From contig NZ_PCPP01000001.1 in the NCBI RefSeq assembly GCF_002979755.1, forward strand, positions 2,760,665-2,824,664: a stretch of DNA of 64,000 nt. Reading direction: 5' to 3'. Positions 1-7,440 of this stretch are shown here, piece by piece. The position numbers were made by a program, and so were the translations under genes. Each line of letters opens with the position of its first letter. The stretch's first letter is position 1. Under the pieces are notes generated by a model. That model was not told the DNA's origin and did not search any database. It was given only the letters and a program-made list of their open reading frames with translations. The DNA comes from Chryseobacterium culicis (GTDB lineage Bacteria > Bacteroidota > Bacteroidia > Flavobacteriales > Weeksellaceae).

Positions 1-41
1 CGAATGAAAATCTGATTCTTATTGATGAATTCAAACATTAG
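1..41 (+). CDS. 3' end of an upstream gene (partial)
   Basis: Frame 3 is open from the window edge and stops at TAG 39-41, giving a C-terminal tail NENLILIDEFKH. The next gene has an ATG only 4 bases later, the tight spacing expected of an operon. The fragment is too short to name. Its main value is that it argues for the ATG at 46, rather than the upstream TTG/ATG at 22-27, as the start of the following gene. Confidence 0.4.
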   Translation, partial: NENLILIDEFKH

Positions 42-45
42 AGCC

Positions 46-1008
46 ATGAAAAAACTGAATATACTCTATGCGAAAGTTGAAAACTTCTTTTTCAGACAGG
101 ATAATAAAACGGAATTCTTAAGTTTCTTCCGGGTTGCCATAGGAGCTGTTATCCTTTTACAATTTATTGCAGTGCTGCCGGATTTTGATACATTATTTTC
201 AAGCAGCAGTATCATTCCACAAGATATCATGAGTGTTTTCACTCCAGACTGGCTGATTACCTTCCCTAAAATGGTCAGCTTTTTACAAAGCTATGGTATT
301 GAAGAAAGCACAACAATTGTGATCACCAAAGTATCGTTCATCACATTATGCATTTTTATCATCACCGGGTTTTATTCCAGAATATCTGCCTTCTTATTAC
401 TTATACTGCAGATAGCACTGCTGAAAGGAAGTTCCTTCTTTGCGTATGGTGCAGATTTTTTCACAAGCATGTCTTTATTTTACCTGATTCTTTTTCCTGC
501 TGACCAGCATTTCTCGCTTAGGAATTTTATGTTCAGCAGAACAGCTGGAGATATCAACATTATGCCGGTTAAAAGATTATTTCAGATTCATATTTCTATG
601 GCCTATTTTTTTTCAGGATTAGACAAAGCTTTAGGTTTCAACTGGTGGAATGGAGAGTCTATCTGGAAAGCTATTCATCTTCCCTACTCCAACAGGGATC
701 TGAATATTGATTTCAGCTGGCTTACAGAACATTCTTATATTTTAAGCTTCATCGGATGGAGTACAATTGTCATTGAAATGTGCTATCCATTTTTCATCTG
801 GTATAAACCAACACAAAAGACATGGCTTTTCCTTACAGTCTCCATGCATATAGGAATTGCACTTGTTCTCAATTTATATTATTTTTCAGCTATTATGATC
901 GTCTGGAATATCACCAATTTTTATTTTGAACAGTATGCAAAAAAGGAAGTCTCTTCTTCAAAGAAAAAAATCTCTGTGGAGTATATTCCAAAACAGGTTA
1001 GCTCATAA
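46..1008 (+). CDS. HTTM-domain integral membrane protein
   Basis: A roughly 320-residue polytopic membrane protein. An N-terminal FFRVAIGAVILLQF segment is followed by several long hydrophobic stretches and a conserved-looking central part (HISMAYFFSGLDKALG, then NWWNGESIW). This is the layout of the HTTM family, bacterial relatives of vitamin K-dependent gamma-carboxylase whose substrates are mostly unknown. I chose ATG 46 because an upstream frame ends at 41; a TTG at 22 and an ATG at 25 are possible but would overlap that frame. The gene is probably the last of an operon starting outside the window, since a strong bidirectional hairpin follows at 1015. The family call rests on overall pattern; the biochemical role is unknown. 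Confidence 0.7.
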   Translation: MKKLNILYAKVENFFFRQDNKTEFLSFFRVAIGAVILLQFIAVLPDFDTLFSSSSIIPQDIMSVFTPDWLITFPKMVSFLQSYGIEESTTIVITKVSFITLCIFIITGFYSRISAFLLLILQIALLKGSSFFAYGADFFTSMSLFYLILFPADQHFSLRNFMFSRTAGDINIMPVKRLFQIHISMAYFFSGLDKALGFNWWNGESIWKAIHLPYSNRDLNIDFSWLTEHSYILSFIGWSTIVIEMCYPFFIWYKPTQKTWLFLTVSMHIGIALVLNLYYFSAIMIVWNITNFYFEQYAKKEVSSSKKKISVEYIPKQVSS

Positions 1009-1014
1009 AAAAAC

Positions 1015-1038
1015 AAATCCCGAATTGCTTCGGGATTT
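1015..1038. terminator. Bidirectional Rho-independent terminator
   Basis: Perfect 10-bp stem AAATCCCGAA / TTCGGGATTT around a TTGC loop. It has T-rich flanks on both strands and lies between the convergent HTTM and OmpA-like genes. Confidence 0.85.
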
Positions 1039-1060
1039 ATTTTGATATATGGTTTAATCA

Positions 1061-1894
1061 TTATTTCTTAGGAGCGATATCCATCAGTTTCATAAACTCA
1101 TCAAGCTTAGGCATAATGATGATTTCTGTTCTTCTGTTTTCTGATCTTCCTGAAACGCTCATATTAGTAGCTTTCGGATTGTATTCTGAACGTCCTCCAG
1201 CTGTAATTCTTGCCGGATCTACTCCAAACTGAGTCTGAAGAACTTTAGCCACAGAAGTACCTCTCAATGCAGAAAGATCCCAGTTGTCTCTTGGAAGATT
1301 TGGAGAGTTCAACGGAGCGTTATCGGTGTTACCTTCAATTAATACTGAGTATTTATCGTAATCGTTGATTACTTTTGCTACTTTACCTAACACTTCCTGA
1401 GCTGCAGGTAAAATATTGTAGTCTCCTGTTTTGTATAGCATTTTATCTGAAAGAGAGATCATTACTACTCCTTTCAATACTTTTACCTGTACATCTTCAT
1501 CTGATACATTATCCAAAGATCTTTTCAGCTTGTTAGACAATGCAAGGTTCAAGCTGTCATTCTTAGCATTGCTTGAGATCAATTGCTTGATATAAGAATT
1601 GGAAGCATTGATTTCACCTACCAGTTTATCAATGTTAGCAGAACTTTTTCCTGTATTGGATAAACATGCATCAAGAGATGATTTTAAAGCATCATGCTGG
1701 CTTTTCAACAAGTTGTTTTCACCTGACAATGCAGAGTTCTGAGACTTCAAATCCTGAATTTCTCTTTGTCTTTCTCCAATATTTTCAATACACTGCTTAT
1801 AGTTTGTGCTCAAAGCATCATACTGCTTTTTGCTGACACAAGATGTCATCCCCAGCGCCATTGCAGAAACTGCTAAAACTTTTAAAATCTTCAT
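1061..1894 (-). CDS. OmpA-family peptidoglycan-binding lipoprotein
   Basis: A 277-residue lipoprotein. The N-terminus is a signal peptide ending in a lipobox-like MTSC (Cys19). Residues ~25-105 form a heptad-rich, probably coiled-coil region (ERQREIQDLKSQ, SGENNLLKSQHDALKSS). The C-terminal ~130 residues are an OmpA/MotB domain: VLIEGNTDNAPL, LSALRGTSVAKVL, ARITAGGRSEYNP and SENRRTEIII, the last including the usual peptidoglycan-contacting Asp/Arg positions. It presumably tethers the outer membrane to peptidoglycan; the coiled coil would act as spacer or oligomeriser. Transcribed alone from a -7 box at 1917-1924 and ending at the shared hairpin. Confidence in the family is high; the specific physiological role is inferred. 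Confidence 0.9.
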   Translation of the reverse strand: MKILKVLAVSAMALGMTSCVSKKQYDALSTNYKQCIENIGERQREIQDLKSQNSALSGENNLLKSQHDALKSSLDACLSNTGKSSANIDKLVGEINASNSYIKQLISSNAKNDSLNLALSNKLKRSLDNVSDEDVQVKVLKGVVMISLSDKMLYKTGDYNILPAAQEVLGKVAKVINDYDKYSVLIEGNTDNAPLNSPNLPRDNWDLSALRGTSVAKVLQTQFGVDPARITAGGRSEYNPKATNMSVSGRSENRRTEIIIMPKLDEFMKLMDIAPKK

Positions 1895-1916
1895 AAATAA
1901 TCATTTTTAGACTACT

Positions 1917-1924
1917 CAAAGTTA
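1917..1924 (-). promoter_or_regulatory. -7 element of the OmpA-like gene
   Basis: Reads TAACTTTG on the minus strand, matching TAnnTTTG, 23 bases upstream of the ATG. No clear TTTG lies at -33. Confidence 0.55.
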
Positions 1925-1950
1925 GGAAAATTCAATTGAATTATATCGGT

Positions 1951-1958
1951 TATCTTTG
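1951..1958 (+). promoter_or_regulatory. -7 element of tilS
   Basis: TATCTTTG matches TAnnTTTG and ends 23 bases before the tilS ATG at 1982. The -33 element is weak. It lies back to back with the OmpA-like promoter. Confidence 0.6.
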
Positions 1959-1981
1959 CATAAAAGAAATTCTCAACATAT

Positions 1982-3334
1982 ATGTTGAAAAAATTAACCT
2001 TTATCAACCAATTAAAAAATCTCGTATACGAACCGGAAAACCACACGTTTCTTCTGGCGGTAAGCGGAGGTGCGGACTCCATGGTTTTAGCCTCTTTGTT
2101 CAGGGATTTCGGGCATGAAATTCAGGGTTCAAAATTCCAGTTTCAGGTGGCCCATATCAATTATAAACTTCGTGGTCATGATTCAGATCTGGATCAGAAA
2201 ACAGTGCAGGATTTTTGTGAGAAAAATCATATAAAATTTCATTTGTATGAAGTTTCGGAAAAGGACAATAAGCCTGAAAACTCTATCCAGCTTTGGGCAA
2301 GAGAGCTACGGTATACCTTTTTTAAAGAAATCCAGGAAAAAGAAAAACTGGAATTTCTTGTTACAGCCCATCATCTCAACGACCAGCTGGAAACTTTCAT
2401 CATTAATCTTTCCAAAGCCGCAGGAATCAATGGGCTAAGCGGAATACCATCGAATGATAATGCCATACTTCGTCCTCTTTTAGATTTTTCCAAAAAAGAA
2501 ATTTATCAGTTTGCTGAGGAGAATAGCATTAAATTCCGGGAAGATCTTTCTAACAAAAAGGATGATTATCTGAGAAATAAGATCAGGAATAAGATTGTTC
2601 CGATGCTTATGGAAACCAACGACCACTTTCTGGAAAACTTCAGGAAAAGTTCTTTGTATCTCAATCAGACTAAAGATTTTGTCTACAAACAGATTCAGGA
2701 GATAGAAAATCAACTCACAATATTTAACCAAAACTATAAAATCCTATCAAAGGAAAAGCTGGATCAGGAAAGTGATTTCGTAAAATTTGAAATCTTAAAA
2801 AAATACGGGTTCAGTCAGGAGGAAGAAATCCCCAAAATTTTTACAGCAGAAAACAACAGTTCTTTCTTTTCAAAAGAATATCAGTTGATTGTCAACCGTG
2901 ATGAACTTATTTTCATTGATAAAAGCGAAGAAAAGGAAACTCCGGAAGAAATAGTACTGATCAAAAATTTTGATTTTTCCGAAAACCAAATCTGCATTGA
3001 CCTCGTAAATGCTATTGAAAACATTGACGAGATCGGCAAAAGATTTGAATGGAACTTCGATGCTGAAAAGCTTCAATTCCCTCTCCTTCTGAGAAAACAA
3101 CAGGATGGAGATGAATTTTATCCGGCAGGGTTTTCAGGGAAAAAGAAAGTTTCTAAATTTTTTAGGGACGAAAAATTATCTGCATTGACCAAGGAAAAGA
3201 TCTGGTTACTCTGTGATTCAGGAAACCATATTTTGGGAGTCATCCCCCTTAGACAAGATCGCAGATATCAGGCAGACAGAACTACGCAAAAAAAGATAAC
3301 TGTAAAGTGGACAGAAAAACAACTAATTCGTTAG
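1982..3334 (+). CDS. tilS: tRNA(Ile)-lysidine synthase
   Basis: 450 residues. The N-terminal PP-loop ATPase domain has the signature SGGADS at residues 28-33, where ATP adenylates C34 of the CAU-anticodon tRNA-Ile before lysine attack. Further family marks are HINYKLRG, TAHHLNDQLETFIINL and RPLLDFSKKEI. The C-terminal TilS substrate-binding domain includes the segment KKKVSKFFRDEKLS. The enzyme converts AUG-reading tRNA to AUA-reading and is essential in most bacteria. Its last 28 bases overlap the next gene. A degenerate second copy of its final ~60 codons lies at 5060-5211, so the present 3' end may have been replaced during insertion of the two following genes. Confidence 0.95.
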   Translation: MLKKLTFINQLKNLVYEPENHTFLLAVSGGADSMVLASLFRDFGHEIQGSKFQFQVAHINYKLRGHDSDLDQKTVQDFCEKNHIKFHLYEVSEKDNKPENSIQLWARELRYTFFKEIQEKEKLEFLVTAHHLNDQLETFIINLSKAAGINGLSGIPSNDNAILRPLLDFSKKEIYQFAEENSIKFREDLSNKKDDYLRNKIRNKIVPMLMETNDHFLENFRKSSLYLNQTKDFVYKQIQEIENQLTIFNQNYKILSKEKLDQESDFVKFEILKKYGFSQEEEIPKIFTAENNSSFFSKEYQLIVNRDELIFIDKSEEKETPEEIVLIKNFDFSENQICIDLVNAIENIDEIGKRFEWNFDAEKLQFPLLLRKQQDGDEFYPAGFSGKKKVSKFFRDEKLSALTKEKIWLLCDSGNHILGVIPLRQDRRYQADRTTQKKITVKWTEKQLIR

Positions 3335-3867
3335 CTGTTGATGATTTTAAGAAAGACAGCAATATAGCTTTTGGAATTTTATACCAACAGTATTTCGGGT
3401 ATACTAAGAATTTTATTCTCAAGAATAAAGGTAATTTGGAAGATGCAGAAGATATTTTCCAGGATGCATTACTGATTCTTTACGAAAAGCTCAATGCTGA
3501 TGACTTCAAAGTTCAAACCTGTCTGGGAAATTATATTATCGGAATTGTAAAAAATCTCTGGTTTAAAAAACTAAAAAACAGAAACTTTTATGTAGAGTCT
3601 CCGGAAAGCTATTTCATGGAACATCAGGAGGAAATCAGTGATGCTATCGAAAACGAAAGGTATTACTGGGAAAAGCTGGTTGGTTATATCAAATCAATCT
3701 CTTCACATTGTCAGAATCTGATTCATGACATTTTTATTGAAAACAAAAGTATCGAAGAAATTCAGGATAAATATCAATATTCCAGCAAACATAATGCTCA
3801 GAATCAAAAGTATAAATGTGTAGAGCAGATTAAAAAGATTAAAAACAAAAGCATTTTTTCCGTCTGA
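3307..3867 (+). CDS. ECF-type RNA polymerase sigma factor
   Basis: 186 residues. A region-2-like N-terminal part (AFGILYQQYFGYTKNFI, then DAEDIFQDALLILYEKL) is followed by a charged linker and a helix-turn-helix-like region 4 (KSIEEIQDKYQYSS, then KYKCVEQIKKIKN). This is the two-domain sigma-70 layout without regions 1 and 3. No anti-sigma gene is adjacent. The only start giving a full region 2 is GTG 3307, which lies inside tilS and overlaps it by 28 bases, so translation may be coupled. The thioredoxin-fold gene 79 bases downstream could be a target or operon partner. The family call is good; target promoters are unknown. Confidence 0.8.
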   Translation: MDRKTTNSLAVDDFKKDSNIAFGILYQQYFGYTKNFILKNKGNLEDAEDIFQDALLILYEKLNADDFKVQTCLGNYIIGIVKNLWFKKLKNRNFYVESPESYFMEHQEEISDAIENERYYWEKLVGYIKSISSHCQNLIHDIFIENKSIEEIQDKYQYSSKHNAQNQKYKCVEQIKKIKNKSIFSV

Positions 3868-3946
3868 AAATCAAATCATTACATAAAAACTTATTGTTTG
3901 TGGGTGATTTTTTTCTTTTTCAGGGAACATAATAAGAAAAGAATAT

Positions 3947-4906
3947 ATGTTCAAAAAAATTGTATTGAGCCTTCTTATAATAGTAGGAATTTCATTGAGA
4001 GCACAAAGTGCAGGCATCAATTTTCAAAAAATTGATTTGGAGGCCGCAAAAAAAATCGCAGCAAAAGAGAATAAACTGATCTTCATTGATCTGTTCACCA
4101 CATGGTGCGGGCCTTGTAAGCTCATGGCAAAAAACACCTTTACCGATCCTAGAATTGGAGAGATGTTCAACAAAAATTTTGTCAATATTGCCCTGGATGC
4201 AGAAAAAGAAGGGATAAACCTGGCCAAAGAGTTTAAAGTGGTAAACTATCCTTCTTTTTTATTCCTGGATCCAAAAGGAAAACTGGTTCAATATGATTTC
4301 GGATATTATAATGCTGAACAGTTTTTAGGAGTAGGAGCTTCAGTTCTGGGGAAAAAGATGTCTCAATCCGGCAAAACTTTAGATCAGGTAAAAGGAAAAA
4401 TGGTTGGAGATAAAATTGATAATTTCAATGCGAAAGACCATTTGGGAAATACATTTTCTTCATCCAAAGAAAATCAAAAACTGGTGATCGTTTTTATCCG
4501 TGGGCAATGGTGCCCTTATTGTAACAAATACATTGAAACATTACAAAAACTGTCTCCCGAACTGAAATCGAAAAATGCAAGACTTGTTATTATTTCTCCT
4601 GAAAAACCTGAATTTATAGAAAAGACCCTTAGCAAAACAAAGACAGACTATACTGTTCTATATGATGAGGGATATAAAATTGCAGAAGCATTCGATGTTC
4701 TTTATACTCCTGACAGTGAAACGCTTAACCTATACAACTCAAAATTAAAGGAGGATTTTGCTGACAGCAGATCAGATCATTCGGGAAGACTTCCTGTTTC
4801 GGCGACCTTCATCCTTAATGAAAGTAAAGAAATTACATGGAGACATTTTGAAACAGACTATAAAAAGAGAGCGTCTGTAGAGGATATCTTAAAAAACCTG
4901 AATTGA
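3947..4906 (+). CDS. Secreted double thioredoxin-fold protein (thioredoxin + AhpC/TSA-like)
   Basis: 319 residues with a Sec signal peptide (first ~19 residues). Two redox folds are joined in tandem. The N-terminal thioredoxin_7-like domain carries FTTWCGPCKLMAKNTF (a classic WCGPC site). The C-terminal domain resembles AhpC/TSA peroxiredoxins or redoxins, with FIRGQWCPYCNKYIETL and a second CxxC motif. The protein probably acts in the periplasm on disulfides or peroxides. It lies between an ECF sigma gene and dsbD; DsbD could supply electrons to it, though that is inferred from proximity. A tilS-tail remnant follows it, so this gene and the sigma gene may have arrived together. Confidence 0.8.
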   Translation: MFKKIVLSLLIIVGISLRAQSAGINFQKIDLEAAKKIAAKENKLIFIDLFTTWCGPCKLMAKNTFTDPRIGEMFNKNFVNIALDAEKEGINLAKEFKVVNYPSFLFLDPKGKLVQYDFGYYNAEQFLGVGASVLGKKMSQSGKTLDQVKGKMVGDKIDNFNAKDHLGNTFSSSKENQKLVIVFIRGQWCPYCNKYIETLQKLSPELKSKNARLVIISPEKPEFIEKTLSKTKTDYTVLYDEGYKIAEAFDVLYTPDSETLNLYNSKLKEDFADSRSDHSGRLPVSATFILNESKEITWRHFETDYKKRASVEDILKNLN

Positions 4907-5059
4907 TTTTAAAAGAAAGTTTTTGTATTGGCAAAAGATGCTAATCATAATCTCCAGTCAACAAAATTGACAAAATCAATAATCATTTTGAAGGATAAAA
5001 TAAGTGACACGTCTCTTGCCATCAAGGCAGAAGACAGAATATTTTAGACATCAGGCTTA

Positions 5060-5211
5060 AAAAAAGAAAGTTTCTAAGTTTTTTAGGGACGAAAAATTAT
5101 CTATTTTAGCGAGGCAAAAAATCTGGATACTGAATGACAGCAATGATTCTTATTAGGGATCATCCTTTCAGGCAGGATAGAAGATATACAAAGAATGAGA
5201 AGACAAAGTGG
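5060..5211 (+). pseudogene. Degenerate duplicate of the tilS 3' end
   Basis: Bases 5061-5101 match tilS 3140-3180 with about one difference; both encode KKKVSKFFRDEKLS. Homology continues with decay: ARQKIWIL against KEKIWLL, then after a frame change RQDRRY and a final KTKW against tilS RQDRRY and VKW. In-frame stops and the frameshift make it non-coding, and there is no upstream tilS portion. It ends about 25 bases before the dsbD start. The remaining part of the 333-base gap (4907-5059) holds no ORF or clear signal. Confidence 0.8.
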
Positions 5212-5239
5212 AGTCTCAAAATTTTTAATGAAAGGAACA

Positions 5240-7306
5240 ATGAAATTTAGAAATTGGTTTTTATTAATTCTGCTCTTTTTAGCGACAGGAATTAATGCGC
5301 AGATAAAGAATCCCGTAAAGTTTAAATTTACCATCAACGATCTTGGAAACAATCAGTACGAAGCGGTATTGAATGCTACCATGGAAAGCGGATGGCATAT
5401 TTACTCCAAAGATTTACCGGAAGATACAGGTATTCCTACCGAGTATAAAGTTACCGGAAAAAACATTGAGCTGATCGGAAAGTTTACCGAAGTAGGAAAA
5501 AAACATGAAGAGTTTTCTGAAGCGTTTGGAGGAACAATTGTTTTCTACTCCAATTCTGCTGGATTTAAGCAAAAATTTAAATTAAAAGATCCTGCAAAAC
5601 CTGCGGATGTCACTTCTGAGATTACGTATCAGACCTGTGACGACAGAGTTTGTCTGGCTCCCAATACCTTAGAATTCAATCAAAAAGTCACTCCAAAAGG
5701 AGCAACGGAAGAGACGGCAACTGAGGAAGTGGTTCCTGCAAAAGATTCTGTAAAAACAGTTGAGACAATAACTGAAAATCCAGCAAAAACAGAAGCTACG
5801 ATTACAGAAACTTCTAAACTGGATCCTAAGCAACTGAAAATTGAGAGTATTGATTTCAAAAAACCATTGACGGATTGTGGTACAGCTTCTACCAAAGTGG
5901 ATGAAAACTACTGGACGTATTTATTCCTTGGGTTTATCGGAGGATTAATCGCTTTGCTTACTCCATGCGTTTTCCCAATGATTCCACTGACCGTTTCATT
6001 TTTTACCAAAGGAAGTAAGAACAAAGCAAAAGGAAAAAGAGATGCTCTTATTTATGGGTTTTTCATCCTTCTTATTTTCGTTTTACTGAGTATTCCTTTC
6101 CACATTATTGATGGGATTGCCGGAAATGTCTTCAACGAGATTTCTACCAGTGTGTGGCTGAATATTGCTTTCTTTATTATATTCATCTTCTTTGCCGGAA
6201 GTTTCTTCGGGTATTATGATATCACACTACCTAGTTCTATTGCCAACAAATCTTCTAAAGCGGAAGAGGCAGGAGGAATTATCGGTATTTTCTTCATGGC
6301 ATTAACGCTGGTGATTGTTTCTTTCTCATGTACTGGACCTATTTTAGGAAGTTTACTGGGAAGTGCAGTAACAGGTTCCACAAATGTTCCTATGCTGCTA
6401 ACCTTTGCGTTGGCAGGATTTGGGCTGGCATGGGCGATTATTTTTGGTTTACTGGCTTTATTCCCGCAGGCATTGCAAAGTCTTCCGAAATCAGGCGGAT
6501 GGATGAATACCGTAAAAGTAGTGTTAGGTTTCGTAGAACTGGCATTAGCATTGAAGTTCTTATCTAAAGCAGATCTTGTTTCTAAAACCTTCTTCTTAAA
6601 AAGGGAACTTTTCATTGCGATCTGGATCATTATTGCCTTAGGGTTAGCATTATATTTATTGGGACTGATCAGATTCCCACATGATGATAAAAAACCTAAA
6701 ATCTCAATCACAAGAAAGGTATTGGGTGTATTGGGAATCGGTTTTGTCATCTACTTGGTACAAGGTTTAATCCCGTCTGATCGTCCGAAGCTTCAGTTAT
6801 TAAGCGGAATTTTACCTCCTCTGAATGTAAGTTATTTCCATGATGAAAAAGACGGAATTTTAGGAATGCATCCGGAACACGACTTCTTCAAAGCAATAGA
6901 ACTGGCTAAAAAAGAAGATAAACCGATCTTAATTGACTTCACCGGATACGGATGTGAAAACTGTAGAAAAATGGAGGAGTTTGTTTGGAGCGAACCGGAC
7001 ATCTTGCCTATCCTACAAAATGACGTAGTACTGGCTTCTCTTTATGTGGATGATAAGGAAGAGCTTCCTGAGGATCAGAAAACCAAAATTGACCTTGGGG
7101 ACGGACAGATCAAAAAGGTAAAAACAATTGGGGACAGATGGAGTTTATTCCAACAAGTGAACTTTAACAATAATTCCCAGCCTCACTATGTTTTAATCAC
7201 TCCTGACGGAAAAGTAATTAATACACCTGTTTCAGGATATATGCCGAAAGAGGATTTCAAAAAATTCCTGGAATGCGGGGTGAACTTCTATAAAAAGAAT
7301 AAATAA
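5240..7306 (+). CDS. dsbD: Thiol:disulfide interchange protein DsbD
   Basis: 688 residues from ATG 5240; an earlier in-frame start at 5195 would begin inside the tilS remnant and give no signal peptide. Order of domains: a signal peptide (FLLILLFLATGINAQ), then a periplasmic alpha domain with C133 and C138 (CDDRVC). Next is an acidic, Thr/Glu-rich linker. A transmembrane domain has the redox cysteines C243 in LTPCVFPMIPL and C364 in SFSCTGPILG. A C-terminal thioredoxin domain has GYGCENCRKM (C572, C575). The protein passes electrons from cytosolic thioredoxin across the inner membrane to periplasmic thiol reductases. All three expected cysteine pairs are intact. A strong terminator follows. 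Confidence 0.93.
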   Translation: MKFRNWFLLILLFLATGINAQIKNPVKFKFTINDLGNNQYEAVLNATMESGWHIYSKDLPEDTGIPTEYKVTGKNIELIGKFTEVGKKHEEFSEAFGGTIVFYSNSAGFKQKFKLKDPAKPADVTSEITYQTCDDRVCLAPNTLEFNQKVTPKGATEETATEEVVPAKDSVKTVETITENPAKTEATITETSKLDPKQLKIESIDFKKPLTDCGTASTKVDENYWTYLFLGFIGGLIALLTPCVFPMIPLTVSFFTKGSKNKAKGKRDALIYGFFILLIFVLLSIPFHIIDGIAGNVFNEISTSVWLNIAFFIIFIFFAGSFFGYYDITLPSSIANKSSKAEEAGGIIGIFFMALTLVIVSFSCTGPILGSLLGSAVTGSTNVPMLLTFALAGFGLAWAIIFGLLALFPQALQSLPKSGGWMNTVKVVLGFVELALALKFLSKADLVSKTFFLKRELFIAIWIIIALGLALYLLGLIRFPHDDKKPKISITRKVLGVLGIGFVIYLVQGLIPSDRPKLQLLSGILPPLNVSYFHDEKDGILGMHPEHDFFKAIELAKKEDKPILIDFTGYGCENCRKMEEFVWSEPDILPILQNDVVLASLYVDDKEELPEDQKTKIDLGDGQIKKVKTIGDRWSLFQQVNFNNNSQPHYVLITPDGKVINTPVSGYMPKEDFKKFLECGVNFYKKNK

Positions 7307-7324
7307 ATTATTTACATATCATTT

Positions 7325-7352
7325 AAAACTCACACTTTATCGTGTGAGTTTT
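7325..7352. terminator. Rho-independent terminator after dsbD
   Basis: An 11-bp stem AAAACTCACAC / GTGTGAGTTTT with loop TTTATC, followed by Ts. Confidence 0.85.
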
Positions 7353-7406
7353 TTATTTCCATGAATTAAATAAACAATAAAACACCAAACGTAGTACAAA
7401 ATTAAT

Positions 7407-7414
7407 TACATTTG
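7407..7414 (+). promoter_or_regulatory. -7 element of the seven-repeat T9SS gene
   Basis: TACATTTG matches TAnnTTTG, 26 bases before ATG 7441. No good -33 box is seen. Confidence 0.5.
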
Positions 7415-7440
7415 AATAACCATCACTTATTCAAATACAT

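Noticed and set aside
3891..3946. Possible promoter before the thioredoxin-fold gene (TTTG at 3897-3900)
   Set aside because: No TAnnTTTG-like box lies 19-21 bases downstream; the gene may be read through from the sigma-factor gene.
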